From Glandiceps talaboti (taxonomy: Eukaryota; Hemichordata; Enteropneusta; Spengelidae), in NCBI RefSeq assembly GCF_964340395.1, contig NC_135553.1, positions 5,972,001 through 6,036,000 on the forward strand: a stretch of DNA of 64,000 bases. Direction: 5' to 3'. Position numbers and translations under genes: made by a program. The notes under the pieces were generated by a model, which did not search any database, was not told the DNA's origin, and saw only the letters and a program-made list of their open reading frames with translations. This document shows positions 25,181 through 40,700 of the stretch, piece after piece. Positions within the stretch are counted from its first letter, which is position 1, and each line of letters starts with the position of its first letter.

Positions 25181-28100
25181 TTAACTGTCATGCCTTTGTT
25201 AAAAACAGGGTCGAACAGCTCTGAAAGCTTGAAGAGGCGTCGATTAGGGATAAAAAAAAATTGACTAACGTTCCCGACGTTTCAAACTATTAAATGTTAA
25301 TAAGAAATGGAGAATGACGACACAAGGACAGCGTGAGTTCATGTATTTGAACTAAATGGAATATTGATGACAAATGTAATGAAACACACGCCTTCGTAGT
25401 CGTCAAATTTACCACTTCTTAAAACGTTCTGTTTCTAAAAAGAGCGAAGGGACCATTGTTCGGCGTTAGACTTTTCAGACATTACAGGGGTTTTTTGTCT
25501 GAATTAGTTCCGAGTCCGCAGAGACGCTGACTTTTGAACAACGTTTGTATCCGATGATAATCGCTTTAGCTTATTTACAAGAATTGAGATGAGGAGAGCT
25601 CCATCTGTCGCATTCGTCTTGCAGTAACAAAGAGAGATCGTTTTGTCGGTACACCTTGTTTGCGGAGAAGAGTAAATATCGTTTATCGTACTCAAAAGTT
25701 ATTAGGTCTCGAAGAACAATAGCGACAAAAAACGGCACTTTCCTCTTAATTTACCATGTTTATTTTCTTATGTTTTCTTTCTGAATTTGAATCCTACGAT
25801 CCACGACTGTACATTTCTTTTATTCGACGCCTTGAACAAATGTGTACACACTAAGTAAACAGAACACCCGCACAGCAGCCAGTTGTTTGCAAATAAATCA
25901 CTCAGAAGAGACAATGTAGGAGATTTATCACTTAATATTTCAGAGAACTGATTCGAAACTTTCTAGAACGGATATGAGTTTGGACGCATGTTCGTTCGAG
26001 ATAAAAATTACGAGATTGAGTTTTATACAAGCATTAATTTCAAAATGGAACTAAGTCCTGCATTACGGCACAATTTAACTCTTATTTATGTTATCAGATT
26101 TTGAAATTAAAAAGAAGTTGTGTATAATATTTCCAAACTAGTATATCAATATGTCATATCTATATTTCATGTATTGTTACTTAGTACGTATATATCGCCA
26201 GATTCAGCGGTGTAATATTGTAAAATGTAACAACAGTATATATTTTTCTCTGCTAAAATTAAATCATGTAACAATTATACAGTTCAGTGAATAATTGAAG
26301 TGTCGATTCAGTAAATCCCCGAGCATCGATCGAAACTAAGAGTTGTTAGGACTATCAAATTTCTTATTCATCGGGTAAATAACCGTAATTTTGGGGAAAT
26401 TTACGTTAAGCTTTTCTTTTCATTTCATGCTTACACACGAATTTGAAAATTATGAAGACTAACGTCACATTGACAGGGTTTAACCTAATTTTTCCAAGCA
26501 TATTTGTGTCTTAGAAATATGTTATATAGTATTCACGTAACGTAATGGGAGATAAAGGAATGGAGTGCCAGCTATTGCACAGCACGAGGGCGACTAGCCC
26601 GCTTTTAGAGCAATATTTATAAATATTTGTTGGTCACCCGTCCTTTCGAAACTGTCAACAACGAAAACAATGAACAAATATTTTTGGCTTTGGTTTATCG
26701 ACGCCCTGATTTTTTTAACAAAGGCAAGAATTAATGTGAAATTCTTCTGAATCATTCAGGCTATTTCTGAATCACTATTTTGTGATTAAGAAGAATTTCA
26801 CTTTTTGGACTGGTTGATTTTTATCACAAATAAATTACTTTTATTTCTTACTATTGTAACAATGAAATGTATATTCAATACTTGAGAAAGTGATTCAGTG
26901 TTTGATGATGTGTTAGAGCTTCAAAACCAGAATTTAGACAACGAATACTCCCCGTCCGTTTAGAGTTAGTAAAATGTGTCCTACCTAACCTTTTTTACAG
27001 TTCAGAATTATAATGGAATGTCAGTGTTCAAGTTCACGTTCAGGTTGTTAGTTCGTAAAGAACGACGAGACCTTTTAAAGAACTAGGTATCCCCCACATA
27101 CAGCACAGGTAAGATACATCGAATCTCAAACCATCATCATAGTTGTCTCAGCTGAGTTCAAATACAGGAACGATACTCTACCGAAGCCAAACCGTGAAAT
27201 TGTAACTTGTGTTAAGTTTGTGCATCATTCAACTATTTTACACTTCGATATAGACGGGCTTGAGATCATAATGGTTTGTTTAATCTCGTGAGATGATTTG
27301 AGACTCACAAAGTTGTTTTTAATTCATTCTTTTTTTTTTAAACAGCATTAATCCCGGACGTCTTCAAGATCCTTCAAGGCTGGATGACTCAGCGAGTGAC
27401 AGAAAGCGAGTTGCAGCTCATGAGGATGCACATTAAAAAAAATTTAAAATGATGAATTGATCATTCGACCAACATTTTTAACAAGTCGGTGGCGTTTATC
27501 GATGAATATGGAGATTTATATAAGACAAATTTGATCTGTTCAAAATTAGCAGCTGAGATACTAGTAGGCGAACATACTGATATTAGCTATAATTATAACA
27601 TGACATTTGTCTCTGTAAACATCAATCTTTAACCGTAGAATTATCGTGAGATGTGATTTTATTCATCGAAAAGATTTAAATGTTACAAAGAATGGCCACA
27701 ATAAACAAACTATTTCGTCGTATATTCAGACTATCATACCCCGGAAGTTAACTTCTATTTACAGTAATCAGAAGTTGACATTTTTTAAATATAATTTAAT
27801 GTTTCATATAACTATTGGTTCTTTGTAATTTGTAATGTGTAATGTGTGTACATGATTGTATTGCTCTGTATGTTTGCTAGAGTTATTACCTGCTATTGGG
27901 ACAACCTGTTGGTTCTACAATAATTACATAAACAAATACCGAAAAAGATCAAATTTACTATGGACAATCGATTCCTTTAGCAATTTATCGTTATATTGTA
28001 ATATAACAAATATTCAGTATTTTTTCACGTAATGGAGACTTTTACTTTTGCTGTTCGACTAGTATGCTAAATCGTCTACAGTAATCCAAGTTATTATGCA

Positions 28101-28197
28101 TTCCACAGTAAAAATACATTCTGTCATGTTGTAAAATAATATAATTCTCTGTCCGACATTAAAAATGATGATCGCTTATTTTTAATTTTAAACGCTG
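25181..28197. other. Upstream flank of the Polycomb gene, no gene recognised
   Basis: Single-copy-looking AT-rich DNA with one foldback repeat (26736-26801). Distal regulatory elements cannot be recognised without comparison to a related genome. Confidence 0.5.
26736..26801. repeat. Foldback inverted repeat
   Basis: GTGAAATTCTTCT at 26736-26748 is perfectly complementary to AGAAGAATTTCAC at 26789-26801. The pairing continues imperfectly for about six more bases, leaving a loop of roughly 28 nt. Confidence 0.7.
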
Positions 28198-28530
28198 TAC
28201 TACCAAACCAAGGTGACTATAGAATTTCAATTGGGCGGCACAATGTTTTATTAATCTCAGCAAGGTTTTGTGTTATGAATTATATAAAACGAAACAACAG
28301 ACACGGATATCACACAAGCATATACAATGATACATTTTATCTCACTGTGAACACAAATCAATATCAATGTTGGATGAAACAAGGAAGATTCAAACACAAA
28401 ACGGTTTATTTGTGTTCACAGTGAGACAAAATGTAACATTTCATGTGCGTGCGTGCGTGCCATCAGTGCATGTATTTTGTTCGTGTAAGATTGGGTGATG
28501 AAATTCTATAGTCACTCTGATTTGGTAGTA
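28198..28530. mobile_element. MITE-like foldback element, copy A
   Basis: The termini are inverted. TACTACCAAACC and TGACTATAGAATTT on the left pair with AAATTCTATAGTCA and TTTGGTAGTA on the right. Nested inside, ACATTTTATCTCACTGTG at 28332 pairs with CACAGTGAGACAAAATGT near 28417. No coding region is present. The whole 333 bp can fold into a long imperfect hairpin, which fits a non-autonomous DNA transposon. A target-site duplication is not clear (perhaps TA). Confidence 0.75.
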
Positions 28531-28689
28531 AGTGCACCAGCAAAATATGTAGCGACCCAGACAGTGATTTTATGTTGTAGTTTTCATACACCACCATGGG
28601 TAGATACATGTTAAGAAAATGTAACTTAGTGTATATATTTCTTACACAACACTTGTTTTCAGATATGTTTTTGTTTTATTTTATATTTT

Positions 28690-28875
28690 GTTTTGTTTTG
28701 TAGTTTATATGTTGTCTGTCTGGGCCATTGGATTAAGACTAGTTCCACTGAACTATTTCCATGGCCCTCACCAGGGAGGGTGACCATGCAGTATTGAATT
28801 ATGTTTTTTTGTCATGTACACTTTCCCAGTCTAAGTTCTGTCATTCGTTTTGTTGAAAATAAAATGAATCAATCG
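28690..28875 (+). mobile_element. Probable LINE 3' UTR remnant
   Basis: The block reads GGGCCATTGGATTAAGAC, CTGAACTATTTCCATGG, CCTCACCAGGGAGGGTGACC, a T-rich stretch and then AAAATAAAATGAATCAATC. It resembles LINE 3' UTRs that end with AATAAA and a short tetranucleotide tail. There is no coding part. Confidence 0.5.
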
Positions 28876-31800
28876 ACTTGTAAGTTGTGATTGTTTTTCG
28901 TTGACAGTAGTGGCTTATGCAGTTCAACTTCATAGTGTGTTAATGTAGCCACGAGAAGAATCAAGGAAAACTCAGATTTTCCAAATTTTGAAGGCAATCA
29001 AGCACAATGAAATAATGTATCATTTTTAATATGAGTGGGCTATCTGTGTCTGTCTTTTGCTTAATGTCACTAATTTGTAACCAAACAAAAACCCTGTGTG
29101 AGTCGTAAAAATGTCGTGCTGCCTAATTGAAACGCTATTGTTTCTCTGGTTCGGTAATAACTAAACTAACTGCATTTGGCCACTGTAGCGTAAATTATGT
29201 AGTCAGAGGTAGGATTTTTATTATTTAAACAACCTAACTATGTTTTACTACTTGAAAAAAAAAACATTGTAGAAAAACACAGTAAAATTGTCTTATAGAT
29301 TGAAAATCCAAAAAAATACCAATTTCTTTTATCCATACGAAGTGATAATATCCGAATCTTGTTATCTATAAATGAAGAATGGTTATTGAAAGGCAAAGAT
29401 CTGAATATAAATTGATTTTCTTTAAATGAAGACAATGGATAGGAAGGAAATGAATGTTATGTTTAGGTCAACTAAATAGGATAATTGTCGATATATATGT
29501 TGCCATGTTGTATGTTGTAGATCTATGATCAGTATTCATAAAGCGTCAGTTCCTCGTTAACCTAATAGTCTGGCAGGATATCCCGATATGGAACATTTTG
29601 TCGTCAGACGAGAAACATAAAATGGACGGCGTATTAAAAAGAATACTGTATTTAAATAACCTGGCTGTCATAACCTAAATATAACGCAACGTCAAATTGA
29701 TGTGACAGTTAAGGAAGCGTTACAGCCAGCCGGGTGGTATATATAAGGGATAATATAGATGTCTATTTATAGATGAAGTGGGGTGGATATCATGTTGTTG
29801 TTTTTTTATTACATCTGTTGTAAAGTAGCGACACCTTATGGTGCTTTCTCAATCGTCATGATGTTTTTCACAATGGATGATTTATCCGCCACATTTTCAT
29901 TCCGAGGTAAACACAATTCTTGTCGTGACTGTCAACTTGTTTACGCGCCAAGAATCTGATTCTAGGTCAAAGGACAATAGCCTTTGCTGATCTCGCAGAT
30001 GTAAACAATCACATGCAATGTTGAATGTTGTTGGTAAATTCCATTTACCTGCCTGTCTTTTTATGACATAGATAATCCCTTGACATAAGTACTCATACAA
30101 CACACAAAATGATCGGAGCCAAGTCAATTAATGGTGAAAATCAAATAAAAAGAACTCGGCGAGTAGAATATGCTGTTTGGCAAAGGCATCCTTTGCCACT
30201 CGAAATTGATGACGTTGCAGCATTGATGCCAGTACGAGTGTGCGTTGTTATATCACTCTGTTATCTTGGATCGATTGTATAGCACTGTATTGTGGTGATG
30301 GTGACCTTGAGTCAAAGAATAACAACTCTGTGATGTAGCGTGATTAATAAACCGGGGTCTACAAGTACATTTTGCAAGCGAACATTCACCAGGTACTAAC
30401 AGTATACTACTTTTAAAGGTAGCGGATCTAAAAAAAAACTACAGGGTCAATACACTGTTTTCCTCCCCGTGAGCATCGTAAACATTACACTGCAACATTC
30501 CTGAGCTATGCACTGAGGTTCTTTTTACAGTAATCAAGAAAAAGCTACAGTTCAGTAAACATTGCAATGATACGTCTTCTCTACAATCAATGTCTATCAA
30601 CAACAAAATGCATATGTATCAAGCAATCATTTATTAACATCGACACCCATTTAGAGTATAAATGCCATACAGATAATGATTTGGACAACAATGCTATAAA
30701 TAGATGACATGCAATTATGAATGATTGATGGAGTTTTCTGTCACTGTGACAGTGGTGGAATGAATAAAAGGCTTTCACAGATAAAATTTGTCAAATCAAA
30801 AGTGATTCCATGGGATGATTATATAAATAAAACATTGTATAGTCTTCTAGTGTAACATCAGACCACTACAGTGGCCTGGGGTATAATAGCAGGGATGAAC
30901 GTGGCTTGTTTTTATAACATTTTAAAAAGAAGCTGTCTAAACAGCACTCCTCTTCATCGCGTATGGTTCAAAATAGATTATCGTGATTATTGGGTTATTG
31001 TAAACATTGTATATTTTCCTTCTCAACATCGACGATGTAAGAAGAGCCTATTGCTCGTCAATTTATCGAGATTAGATAAAGTCAATAATAATAAGACTAA
31101 TTGATGGATTGATTGGGTATTATCGATTCATAATTGATCGATTAATTGATTGCTCTATTACCCTCTCTTAAAGTGTTGACACCTTTAGGTCCGCAGTTAA
31201 CGTAGAATGTATAATCGCATGAGATTGGAAGGCGGTTTTTAGACTAAATAGGGTAATTTGTGATAAATGTGTTTTGAATGTACGTGAAATATTTCTGAAG
31301 ATAACGTTTGATGACGATAAGGCCTGCTAGTCCGTTTATTGCATCAGGTACAAATTCTTCTCTTGAATTGTGCGCAAAAATAGAAGTTTACCCAAACAAT
31401 ACATGAATGCGAAATTTCATTGCCATCGATTCAAAAGACTCTATTTATTGTAAATTCACAGTTTCAGTATTTGATGGCGGTTTGACCGGTCGATGCCCTG
31501 TAGTTTAACCTTCACACATAAATATAACAATTACAATAATTCTGCTTACTGTGGCCTTTTGACAATTAACAGTTTCGTCGTATCCCGGATGCTGTATCTG
31601 GAAATCGAATGAAAATAAGCTGATACCCGGATATGTCAATTTGCAATGGTTGACAGGTTTCTTAAAGTCAACCATGGATGTTATGGGTGAGATAAAACTA
31701 TAACATCTAACATAAACAGCGGAGATTATTAGCACGCGGTCACAATGATTTTAAAATGAGTGAAAAAAGCGAGCTGTGGAAATGGTTTCGATGCAAGAAA

Positions 31801-34800
31801 ATCAAATATAATAATAATGACTTTTATTTCATGAGAAAAAGGATGACCCTGTTAGGTCCAGCCTAATCTTCCCAGGGGCCTTACAAATGTACACAATACA
31901 ACATAACGTTGACACAACTAGTAAAGGGTGCAATTTTAGGAATCCTTTCTTGGACAGTGCCGCCTGCGATATAAACAATTCTCTTGGCTAGCACTGAATA
32001 ACAAAATATTTGAACAACCCTCATTCTCCCTTTTGAAACCCGTTCTCGTGCATCTTGAGTGTCAAATACTCCTTATACCAAGAGACAACACAATAACGTA
32101 ATTACGTCACTACTTTAATATACGTCATGGTCATATTTCGGTCACGACGCCACTGCTATATAGGGAACGAGCAGAATTTACGGCGGGTGGGGGGGGGGGG
32201 GCTGAGGAGAAAATGAATAGCCACGAAAAAAATGGGAGTGCGAAGGGGAGGGGTATGAAAGTTCTGATGGTCGAAAAGGAGCATTTTGATCACGATTTGC
32301 ACCAAATTAAACCTCAGGAGGGAGTGCTTATCAAGTAAAATTGTGCCGCAATGAGTTCTAATAGCCCGATATTTAATTATGAGGCGGGTGACTGCCATGC
32401 TCGTTCCTCTAGTAGTAGTTGGATCTAGTTATCTAGCTAACTGCAATCATCTGACACTGACAATAACACTGCCCTACCAACTCAAAGGGAAATCTTTGGT
32501 TGTTATGTTCCATGACAATATCTATGATTATGTCTCAAAGGCGAGATTAAGTTTCAATAAAACGAACTTATCCCTGACAATGGCACAGACCTTTCTTTAA
32601 TAAAACAGTATTCAATGTTCAATACACATATTATGTAATAATTGCAACTCCCGCTAAAAAGCCTCTTAGTGAAATTTCTCGTGAGCTTGTCTTATTTCAG
32701 TAGCAGCATCGTAACACCTACTAATGCTTGCACTGAGCTCAAGGAAAGGTGCTTTAAGAAGGTTTCTGGTGCCTTCAATCTAGACTGTATTATTGTCATC
32801 AAAGCGTGAATATCATACCGGTATCATTACTTTATTATTTATGTATATTCGTATCTTATATTTGTAATCAACTGAACTGAACTGATCATTACTTCGTGAG
32901 CAGTGGCTTAGTGACCTTCTGTTTATCCGAGTTGTGGTGCAGTCATTCTTGCAAATCAGGTCACATTTTGCAAATCAGGTCATATTTTCCCGCTGATCAA
33001 CGAAAAATAATACCTCTTCAAGGAGCGTCTCCATCGTCGTAAAACCACTAGGCCCAAATGTATGGTGCCGTAAAAAAGGCCTGTAATTTTACGACAATAA
33101 ATAAACATGAATAGTTCACAGCATAGCACCCTACTCCCGCTAAAAGACCATGACGGGACGCTGCATAATAGTTTCATTTGATTTATAAGGTTTACCTGGG
33201 ATTTTTTTTATAAATCACTTCATGTACTTTAATACAGTAATAATTTCTGAGAAACACAGTAAGATAATTATTAAAAATCCAATTAAATAGTCATTTCTCA
33301 TTCACATGGCTACTTTAAATGTTTTTGTTATCTTAAATCTCGACTTTGTTAGTTGTGCAAGTATCACGTGACCGTGGATATTTTTGTGTAAATGAATAGG
33401 CTATTATATTTATATGGCTATCCAGGGCCTCTCATTACTAATTTACTACTATCATGACCATGTGACTAATGTATTAATATGTATTTTGGTCTTGTGTAGT
33501 GAATGATATCATATTGATAAACAAATAAAAAAGAATACGTAAACTTTACTAGATTGTCTGCAAGAAGATAATTCGCGGACTAATATTCTGTTGAGATTGA
33601 ACATCACATGTGTAATAATACAGTTAAAAGGTACCATTTTGACCATTAACACTTTGCTTGCAGCCAATATGTTTATCTATCGAAGGCCTGGTGATGTAGG
33701 CACCTCAAAATGACAGGAGATTCCCGCCAAAATTTACTGAACATAAGTAAATATTTAAATGAAGCTTGGTTCTCATTTTCCTTCCATCGTTTAAAAAACA
33801 CACACACTAATCATTATAAATCTTTCTTAGTCTTTCTTATCATTTTTTGTGTTATTTAGATCCGTCCAAAACGTACTAGGCTCATTCGAACTGTCGTAAA
33901 AGATTTTTGAAAAATAATCCAGACCCTCCTGCAGTATATTTGTTATTCCTAACACATATTTCATTGTTCTCACCTGTAGGTCAATCTTACTTTTTAACAA
34001 TGTGCAAGTGTACGTGATAAAGCACACCAACTGACCGAATGTTTACCAAACTGATATTAACTCGCTAGGTTTTTCCTCCAGTATCAAAACTTTGTGTAAT
34101 TCGATAATGTATGTTTTTGACATAAACTTCTGAGCCTGTCTTTCACAACTGCGTACGTTTGTGAAACTTTTAGCAACCACGTGGAGCAATCTGATGATAC
34201 ATTTAGGAGGTAAAGATACTACGACGTTATGCATTTAGTTCTTTTCTTTGTAAATTTTCAATATTAATCACGTTTGTTTAGTATTCCCATTGAATATATA
34301 AAGACAATATAAAGAAAATCAATGTGACAGCCCTACGTGTCATCTGCCATATTCATATAGAGTAATTTATGTATGCAAGCGTACAGTAATATATAATTGT
34401 GTGTAAACAGTATAAAAAGAGCTATCGCATTACTTGATAGTGTGTTTGTAAAAATAAACATTATGGTCGTATATATAGGATGGAAAACTGCAATATACTA
34501 CAGGTTTTATATTTATCTTCAAGAGAACATCAAACCTAATGTCAAATTAGCGTCGGTGTTATAACGTCACGTAATTAATTGTATTTGTGTACATTTACTC
34601 ACTGATGACGTCATCCAGTTCAATTGAAATTCAGTCAACGAACGGTGAGAAAACATCAAACGGCTACAGCTGGTAGACGAAAATGTCGTGCTCATTCACA
34701 AATTACAGAATGGACCAATACGGTAATCATACAATCAGGAGAATAGGGCAATACATATGAAAAGAGATATCTCGACATTTCATCATCGGAGTTTCATAAG

Positions 34801-35551
34801 TTTACATTACCATTTCTATGATAGTATCCGCGAAGGTACAAGTTGTGTACGTGGATCTGTACGAGGCAAGCTGGAGCAATCTGTTAAAAAAAATAAAGAG
34901 ATCCGCTGATGGTTAGATACATGTAGTATGCCTTTATTCTTAATCCAAGATGGATTTGATCTCAATCCTTCCAGTAAATCTATAAGCCTGTGCAATGTTT
35001 TACTAATCTTACGTCTTTTTTAGGTAATTATTGGACCTAGTAAAATACTGAGAGCGTTATTATACATGCTGGTGGCTTGAGAAACCTTTAATTCTGATAT
35101 GAACGTTTACATGATAGATATCCCAACTATCGATAGACAGATACTAGTAATGATAAATGCCACTGCAATGAATAACAAGAATTGAAGATAACTCTGATAA
35201 TCAGCGGGATAGAGTTTAGAAGATCCATCAATGTAATGCTACTCTTTCCCATTCCTATATGTCATCATATTAAAGTTAAAAACTACTGTTAATGGCATGA
35301 TGTAGCACGTCAGCGTGGGATTTCCGAGTGACCTGTGGCAGTGATGTGGGGGAAATAGTTCTATCCACCCACGAGAATCTTGTTGAAGATTAGGGATATT
35401 TCAGCCTACACAATACTTGTAATCGTTTAATATTTTACTATCTGCTTTGATTTTCTGATTTGTTCCAAAGTCTCCAAAAGGCAAAAATAAAAATTTGTTT
35501 CTTTTCGATAACATGACTACAGAAAATAGGATAGTAGGTCGGATCTTTATT

Positions 35552-35562
<11 letters not shown>
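28876..35562. other. No gene recognised
   Basis: Holds the LINE remnant at 31805-31925, a poly-G tract near 32188, and a 19-bp direct duplication (GCAAATCAGGTCA-ATTTT) near 32950-32988. Frames up to 80 codons are unsupported. Confidence 0.5.
31805..31925 (-). mobile_element. Probable LINE 3' end, reverse orientation
   Basis: On the minus strand, GTACATTTGTAAGGCCCCTG, a GGCTGGACCTAACAGGG block and ATGAAATAAAAGTCATTATT are followed by ATT triplets. The GC-rich block plus AATAAA plus microsatellite-like tail fits a CR1/L2-type 3' terminus. It is truncated and non-coding. Confidence 0.5.
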
Positions 35563-35597
<35 letters not shown>

Positions 35598-35623
35598 CGT
35601 CGTCGTCGTCGTCGTCGTCGTCG

Positions 35624-35660
<37 letters not shown>
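35563..35660. repeat. (GTT)n / (GTC)n trinucleotide array
   Basis: GTT triplets flank a block of about ten GTC triplets (35596-35624). On the minus strand this would read as Asn and Asp runs. No surrounding frame supports a protein. Confidence 0.95.
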
Positions 35661-36928
35661 AGAGAAATTGCTTCAAACTAAGACAAGATACTCGTTAGTC
35701 ACAACGCTTCTGAGTCTGTGATAGTTCGATGAAGTTTAAAAGAACTAATTAAATCGAAGACAATTGTATGCGAAGTAGACGAACACTATATGCAGACTAT
35801 TCTGTATAAATTCAACTTACAGTTTGAAAATAACAGACATGGAACTAGATTTTCACCGTTTTACTTTTTCGAGTGTAAAAAAAGTTCAGGTTCGGCGGCT
35901 TAAACAATCGCAAACACACAATGTTTTTATTTTGGTCTATCAGAAATAACATGGGTTAAAGTGAGGGATGTTGCCACCCAAATGTAACTAAGACCCACGT
36001 CAGTATACACACCCATATGTTTATTCTTTCTCTCTCTCTTTTGATCTAAATCTTTAGAAACTTAACAATAAAACAAGTTCTCCAATCTAAAGTCTCTAAA
36101 GAGAGTATTTTCCAAAGATTAGTAATAGCTCCAATGTCAAATTATCAAACTGGTGATTTTTCCTTAAAGGCTGAATACCCTTAATTTTCTATTGTTTACA
36201 CTTAATATTTGTAGTTGTCTTAATTGACCCTTAGTTCGTTCAGCGGTCACAATTAACTTGACCAGTGAACGATAAGTTTTAAAAAAAAATCGGCTGGTTT
36301 TCGAAAGCCTAGTGAAAGGATAAACCAATTGACAGCGTTCTACTTGAAGTGATCATTGATGCATGCAGAATTAGATCGTGTATTGAAGGTTGGTTGGTAC
36401 TAGACTCGGCACAGGCTGTTAATTGGGAATGAATTACCATTCACTATTTATAAGACTAGTGCAAATTGATTCATTTACAAATAAGTAGTCGGATTCAAGT
36501 TTTAAGACGGAGGAAAAACATGACAAATAGTCGTACTTTGAGATTAATGACTGTAGATCTTTAAATGCATTTTGAGGTAAACTGACAGGACAATGAGAAA
36601 TCCACTATACAGTGAACAAAATAAGCTGTTATTCAATAAACAAGAAAGTGATAGTCCAGTTTGAAATCTAAGAATGTCGACCTAAGGGCTGGCGTGTCCT
36701 CGATACTTCCTTTACAATGTCAACCTGCTATTATACAACACTTGATAACAGCAGATATAACTGGCAATATGTAGAACACGTAGAGTTTAACTCAAATGGC
36801 CAATTTGCTCGTTTTGAATTTATTTACAACTACGTAAAAAGAAATATAAATACGCGTGAAAGTACTCACCATCGAGTTTGTAATCAGTTGGATATTTTTT
36901 CATTCACAATATACACGTTAAGTCAATA

Positions 36929-37401
<473 letters not shown>

Positions 37402-38498
37402 AATTCATGTATACATGCATTTAAGCGCGGACATTTTAGGATAATATAAAGTGTGTGTACATTACAACTGTATTTGTCGTCTGCTCTCTCATGGTTTATA
37501 TATTCATAATACAAACATGCATATATCGATTTTTGCTCCAGTTGTACATACATCATTCTAATCGTGTATTACATTTTAAAAGATTACCACATCTATGGCA
37601 TCTCAAGCAGACATTAAAATCAAATAAACTATGATCGCACAAAACGGCCTTCTCGTTCCATAACCAATCGATCACTGAACATTTACAAATCAACCCTCCT
37701 CACACTTGGTTCCTCTTTAGTCTTCAAATAGGTTGAAATAACCAATTGTATTCATCAAAATGTCTAAACTATCCTTCGTCTATGGTGTATTGATTCGACA
37801 AACACGACAACTTTTTAACTTTAATTAATTTGCTACTCCCTTTGAGGATTGTGATAATAGTGTAACGATAAAATCATTGGTCTCATAGCCGGTGAATCAG
37901 TCAACACCTTGCTATGACGTCAACTGACGCTCCATCGTGACGTAGTACATACGTCATACATGATTATCTGTTTCGTCATTATGACTATTTTACAGGCAAC
38001 ATAGGGGATAATCTACGGGGGAACTTATTTTCTTCTAAAACTATGTGTGAATTATACATTGCACGATGACACTACATTTTTTAACTTAGCGATTGTCCCG
38101 TTGCCATAGCGACGTTAACGCGCTCCATCACGATATGTCAGTTCCAAGCGTCACCAATTCTACGAAAGATTACTTGAATTGGGATCATGTATATACATAT
38201 ATTACCATACCTTGTTCGATATTGCTATGAATATTTTGACCTCGAGATATTGTATCGCTTACTCTGTTATATTGATTTCCATTATACTAAAAACCCTATC
38301 TTCAACAAAATCATGACCGTAATACAATTACTACGGGTAATTTGTAAACGAAGCAGTATTTGGAGGACAGAGTAGATAGGTTTACCTGTATACAAACATC
38401 TACTCAGCCACTAGTACAGTTGGAAATTCTTTAATGTATAATGTTTGACATCATTTAACGATATTGGCGACACGGGTGTCAAATCGGAAGCCCCGGAA

Positions 38499-38501
<3 letters not shown>

Positions 38502-38577
<76 letters not shown>

Positions 38578-38700
38578 GTCTGTCTGTCTGTCTGTGTGTG
38601 TGTGTGTCTCTCTCTCTCCCTCTCTCTCTGTGTCTCTCTCTGTCTCTCTCTGTCTCCCTGTCTCTATCTCTCTCTGTCTCTCTCTGTCTCTCTCTCTCTC
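38502..38700. repeat. (TGTC)n grading into (TC)n
   Basis: (TGTC)n to about 38594 passes through (TG)n into a pyrimidine-rich TC/TGTC mix. Several overlapping long frames here are repeat artefacts. Confidence 0.95.
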
Positions 38701-40573
38701 GTAAGTTTTAACATCACCTAATCGTAAATACAAATAATCAATTAACAAGATTTCCAAAAATATGTTTTCTAAAAGGACGCAAATCCGATTGTTATAACAT
38801 GTACAATTTGAGTTGTCAATTTGAGCTTTTCACTGATTTGCACTATAAAGCTTCATTTACAGTATATGTTAGAAAGCGGTACACTTACAATGATAGCGAC
38901 AATAGAAACTGACTGAGTGATGTGAAATGATGAATAACTGGTTTAAAGGTATGCTTAATTTGAGACATTAATAAAACACACCAACAACACTAATTTACTA
39001 ATGTGGGAGAGTTGTGACTTTTTTTCCTTCCGGTTTAACATTTACTGGTCCTGTTACAGTGTATTATGAACATCAAAGCGGCGTTATTTACTCCCATTTA
39101 TAGAAACACAATCTTTCGCTAAATATTAGCTCGATACACAATTTCCCCTAATTCTTATAAATATTATACACGTTTCATATTTCGTTTTGATGGTTCTCGT
39201 TTGTATCCTTTCCACACTTCCGGACGTCATTTGGGTTTTTCTCCTCCGTCATTAGCCTATTCAAGGAACAAGACACAGTGGGAGATAAATATTCCGATGT
39301 ACATAAAGTTCATTACATCACGTGTAACAGTCATTATAGGCACGTGAGTCTATTTAAATACTAATACATTGCTATATTCATTACAACAAGATCTTAAAGC
39401 GATCAATCACCTTGTAGGAAACAATTTCGTGATCTCCTATTACACCGTGTCACAGGAACTATGTTATAAATCGAATAACGAGTGAATATACAAAAGCGAT
39501 ATAAACACTACGATCGTATAGCAATAGTGTATTTGAGGCAAACATGTTTTCCGGAAAAAACAATATTTCATCGAAACAATGAACACATGCACAATTTTTA
39601 CAAAGGCGTCGTCAAGACAGACTGACATTGAAACACGCTCCCATATGCATTGTATTCACGAATTGTGTTGGCTTTGTCTATCGTCATCTAGAAATTAGTG
39701 TCTTTCATTCAAAAAGTCTGTGTGAATTCAAAACTACTATACGATTGTGCAATCTACAGTTATATCACTGCCCGACCTTCGAAAAGCTTATCGCGTTGCA
39801 CACATTCTATTTCTGAAAACATCAATTAAAGAGCCACCGTTATCAGGAGCGCATGCGTGAATCTTAATTTAAGTTGAGCTCGATTCTATGGTGTTATCTT
39901 TCAGCGCTTACTTTGTCAACCAAAAGAAGAAAATATAAATATTCTGGCCACATCGGTTCTTTGTACTCAACAACTGTCCACGGTGTGATCCGAACAAATG
40001 CAGCTATGGCATGTAACACATGTAATGTCCTCATAATTAGCATACTGATAGTCCCGGATGGAGACTGAAATGACGCGTCTATGAAATGATAGTTTGTGAA
40101 CACACGGTCCCTGCCACTTTTCAAGTGGCATCATGACAACCTTGAGTTATAATATGTGAAACAACTACATTAAGTTTTAATACGTTTAGTAAACATATTT
40201 AATGAACGTATCCAGCGGCCACGGTAAAAGATCGGCAAACCGTACTGTGTACTAATGCAGAAATATAACAGAAAACGCGACATTGACTTTCGCAATCTAT
40301 TCATAATGTAAATTTTAAAGTTTGAAATATTACAAAATGTCGTACGCCAATGTTATATGTCAGTTTCATATATATAAAACAATATTTCAATATTATCCTG
40401 TAAGACGATCAGCTACAGCATTTTCCACATAATGAGATATGGAATAGAAATTCGAAATTCTACGTGTACAAATATTTGACCTGAATCCATGCATGTTTAT
40501 TATTCTACTTTCCTTTACCAATTTATCGTTATAAATGTATCTTCCATGTGAAAATCACATTCGTTAATCACAT

Positions 40574-40700
40574 GTTGGTGGATGGTCTATGCGTTAAATG
40601 GTGTTTATATGATCGTGTTTACAAAAAGAAAAAAAAAGGGTTCACCTCTCTCTTAAACCATAGACCCTCCACCAACGTTCGTGAAGAGTCTATGGTTAAA
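40574..40700. repeat. Overlapping alternative hairpins
   Basis: GTTGGTGGATGGTCTATG at 40574-40591 pairs with CATAGACCCTCCACCAAC at 40659-40676 with one mismatch. Part of that second arm (TTAAACCATAGAC, 40653-40665) can instead pair with GTCTATGGTTAAA at 40688-40700. The two folds exclude each other. This is probably a decayed foldback transposon. Confidence 0.6.
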
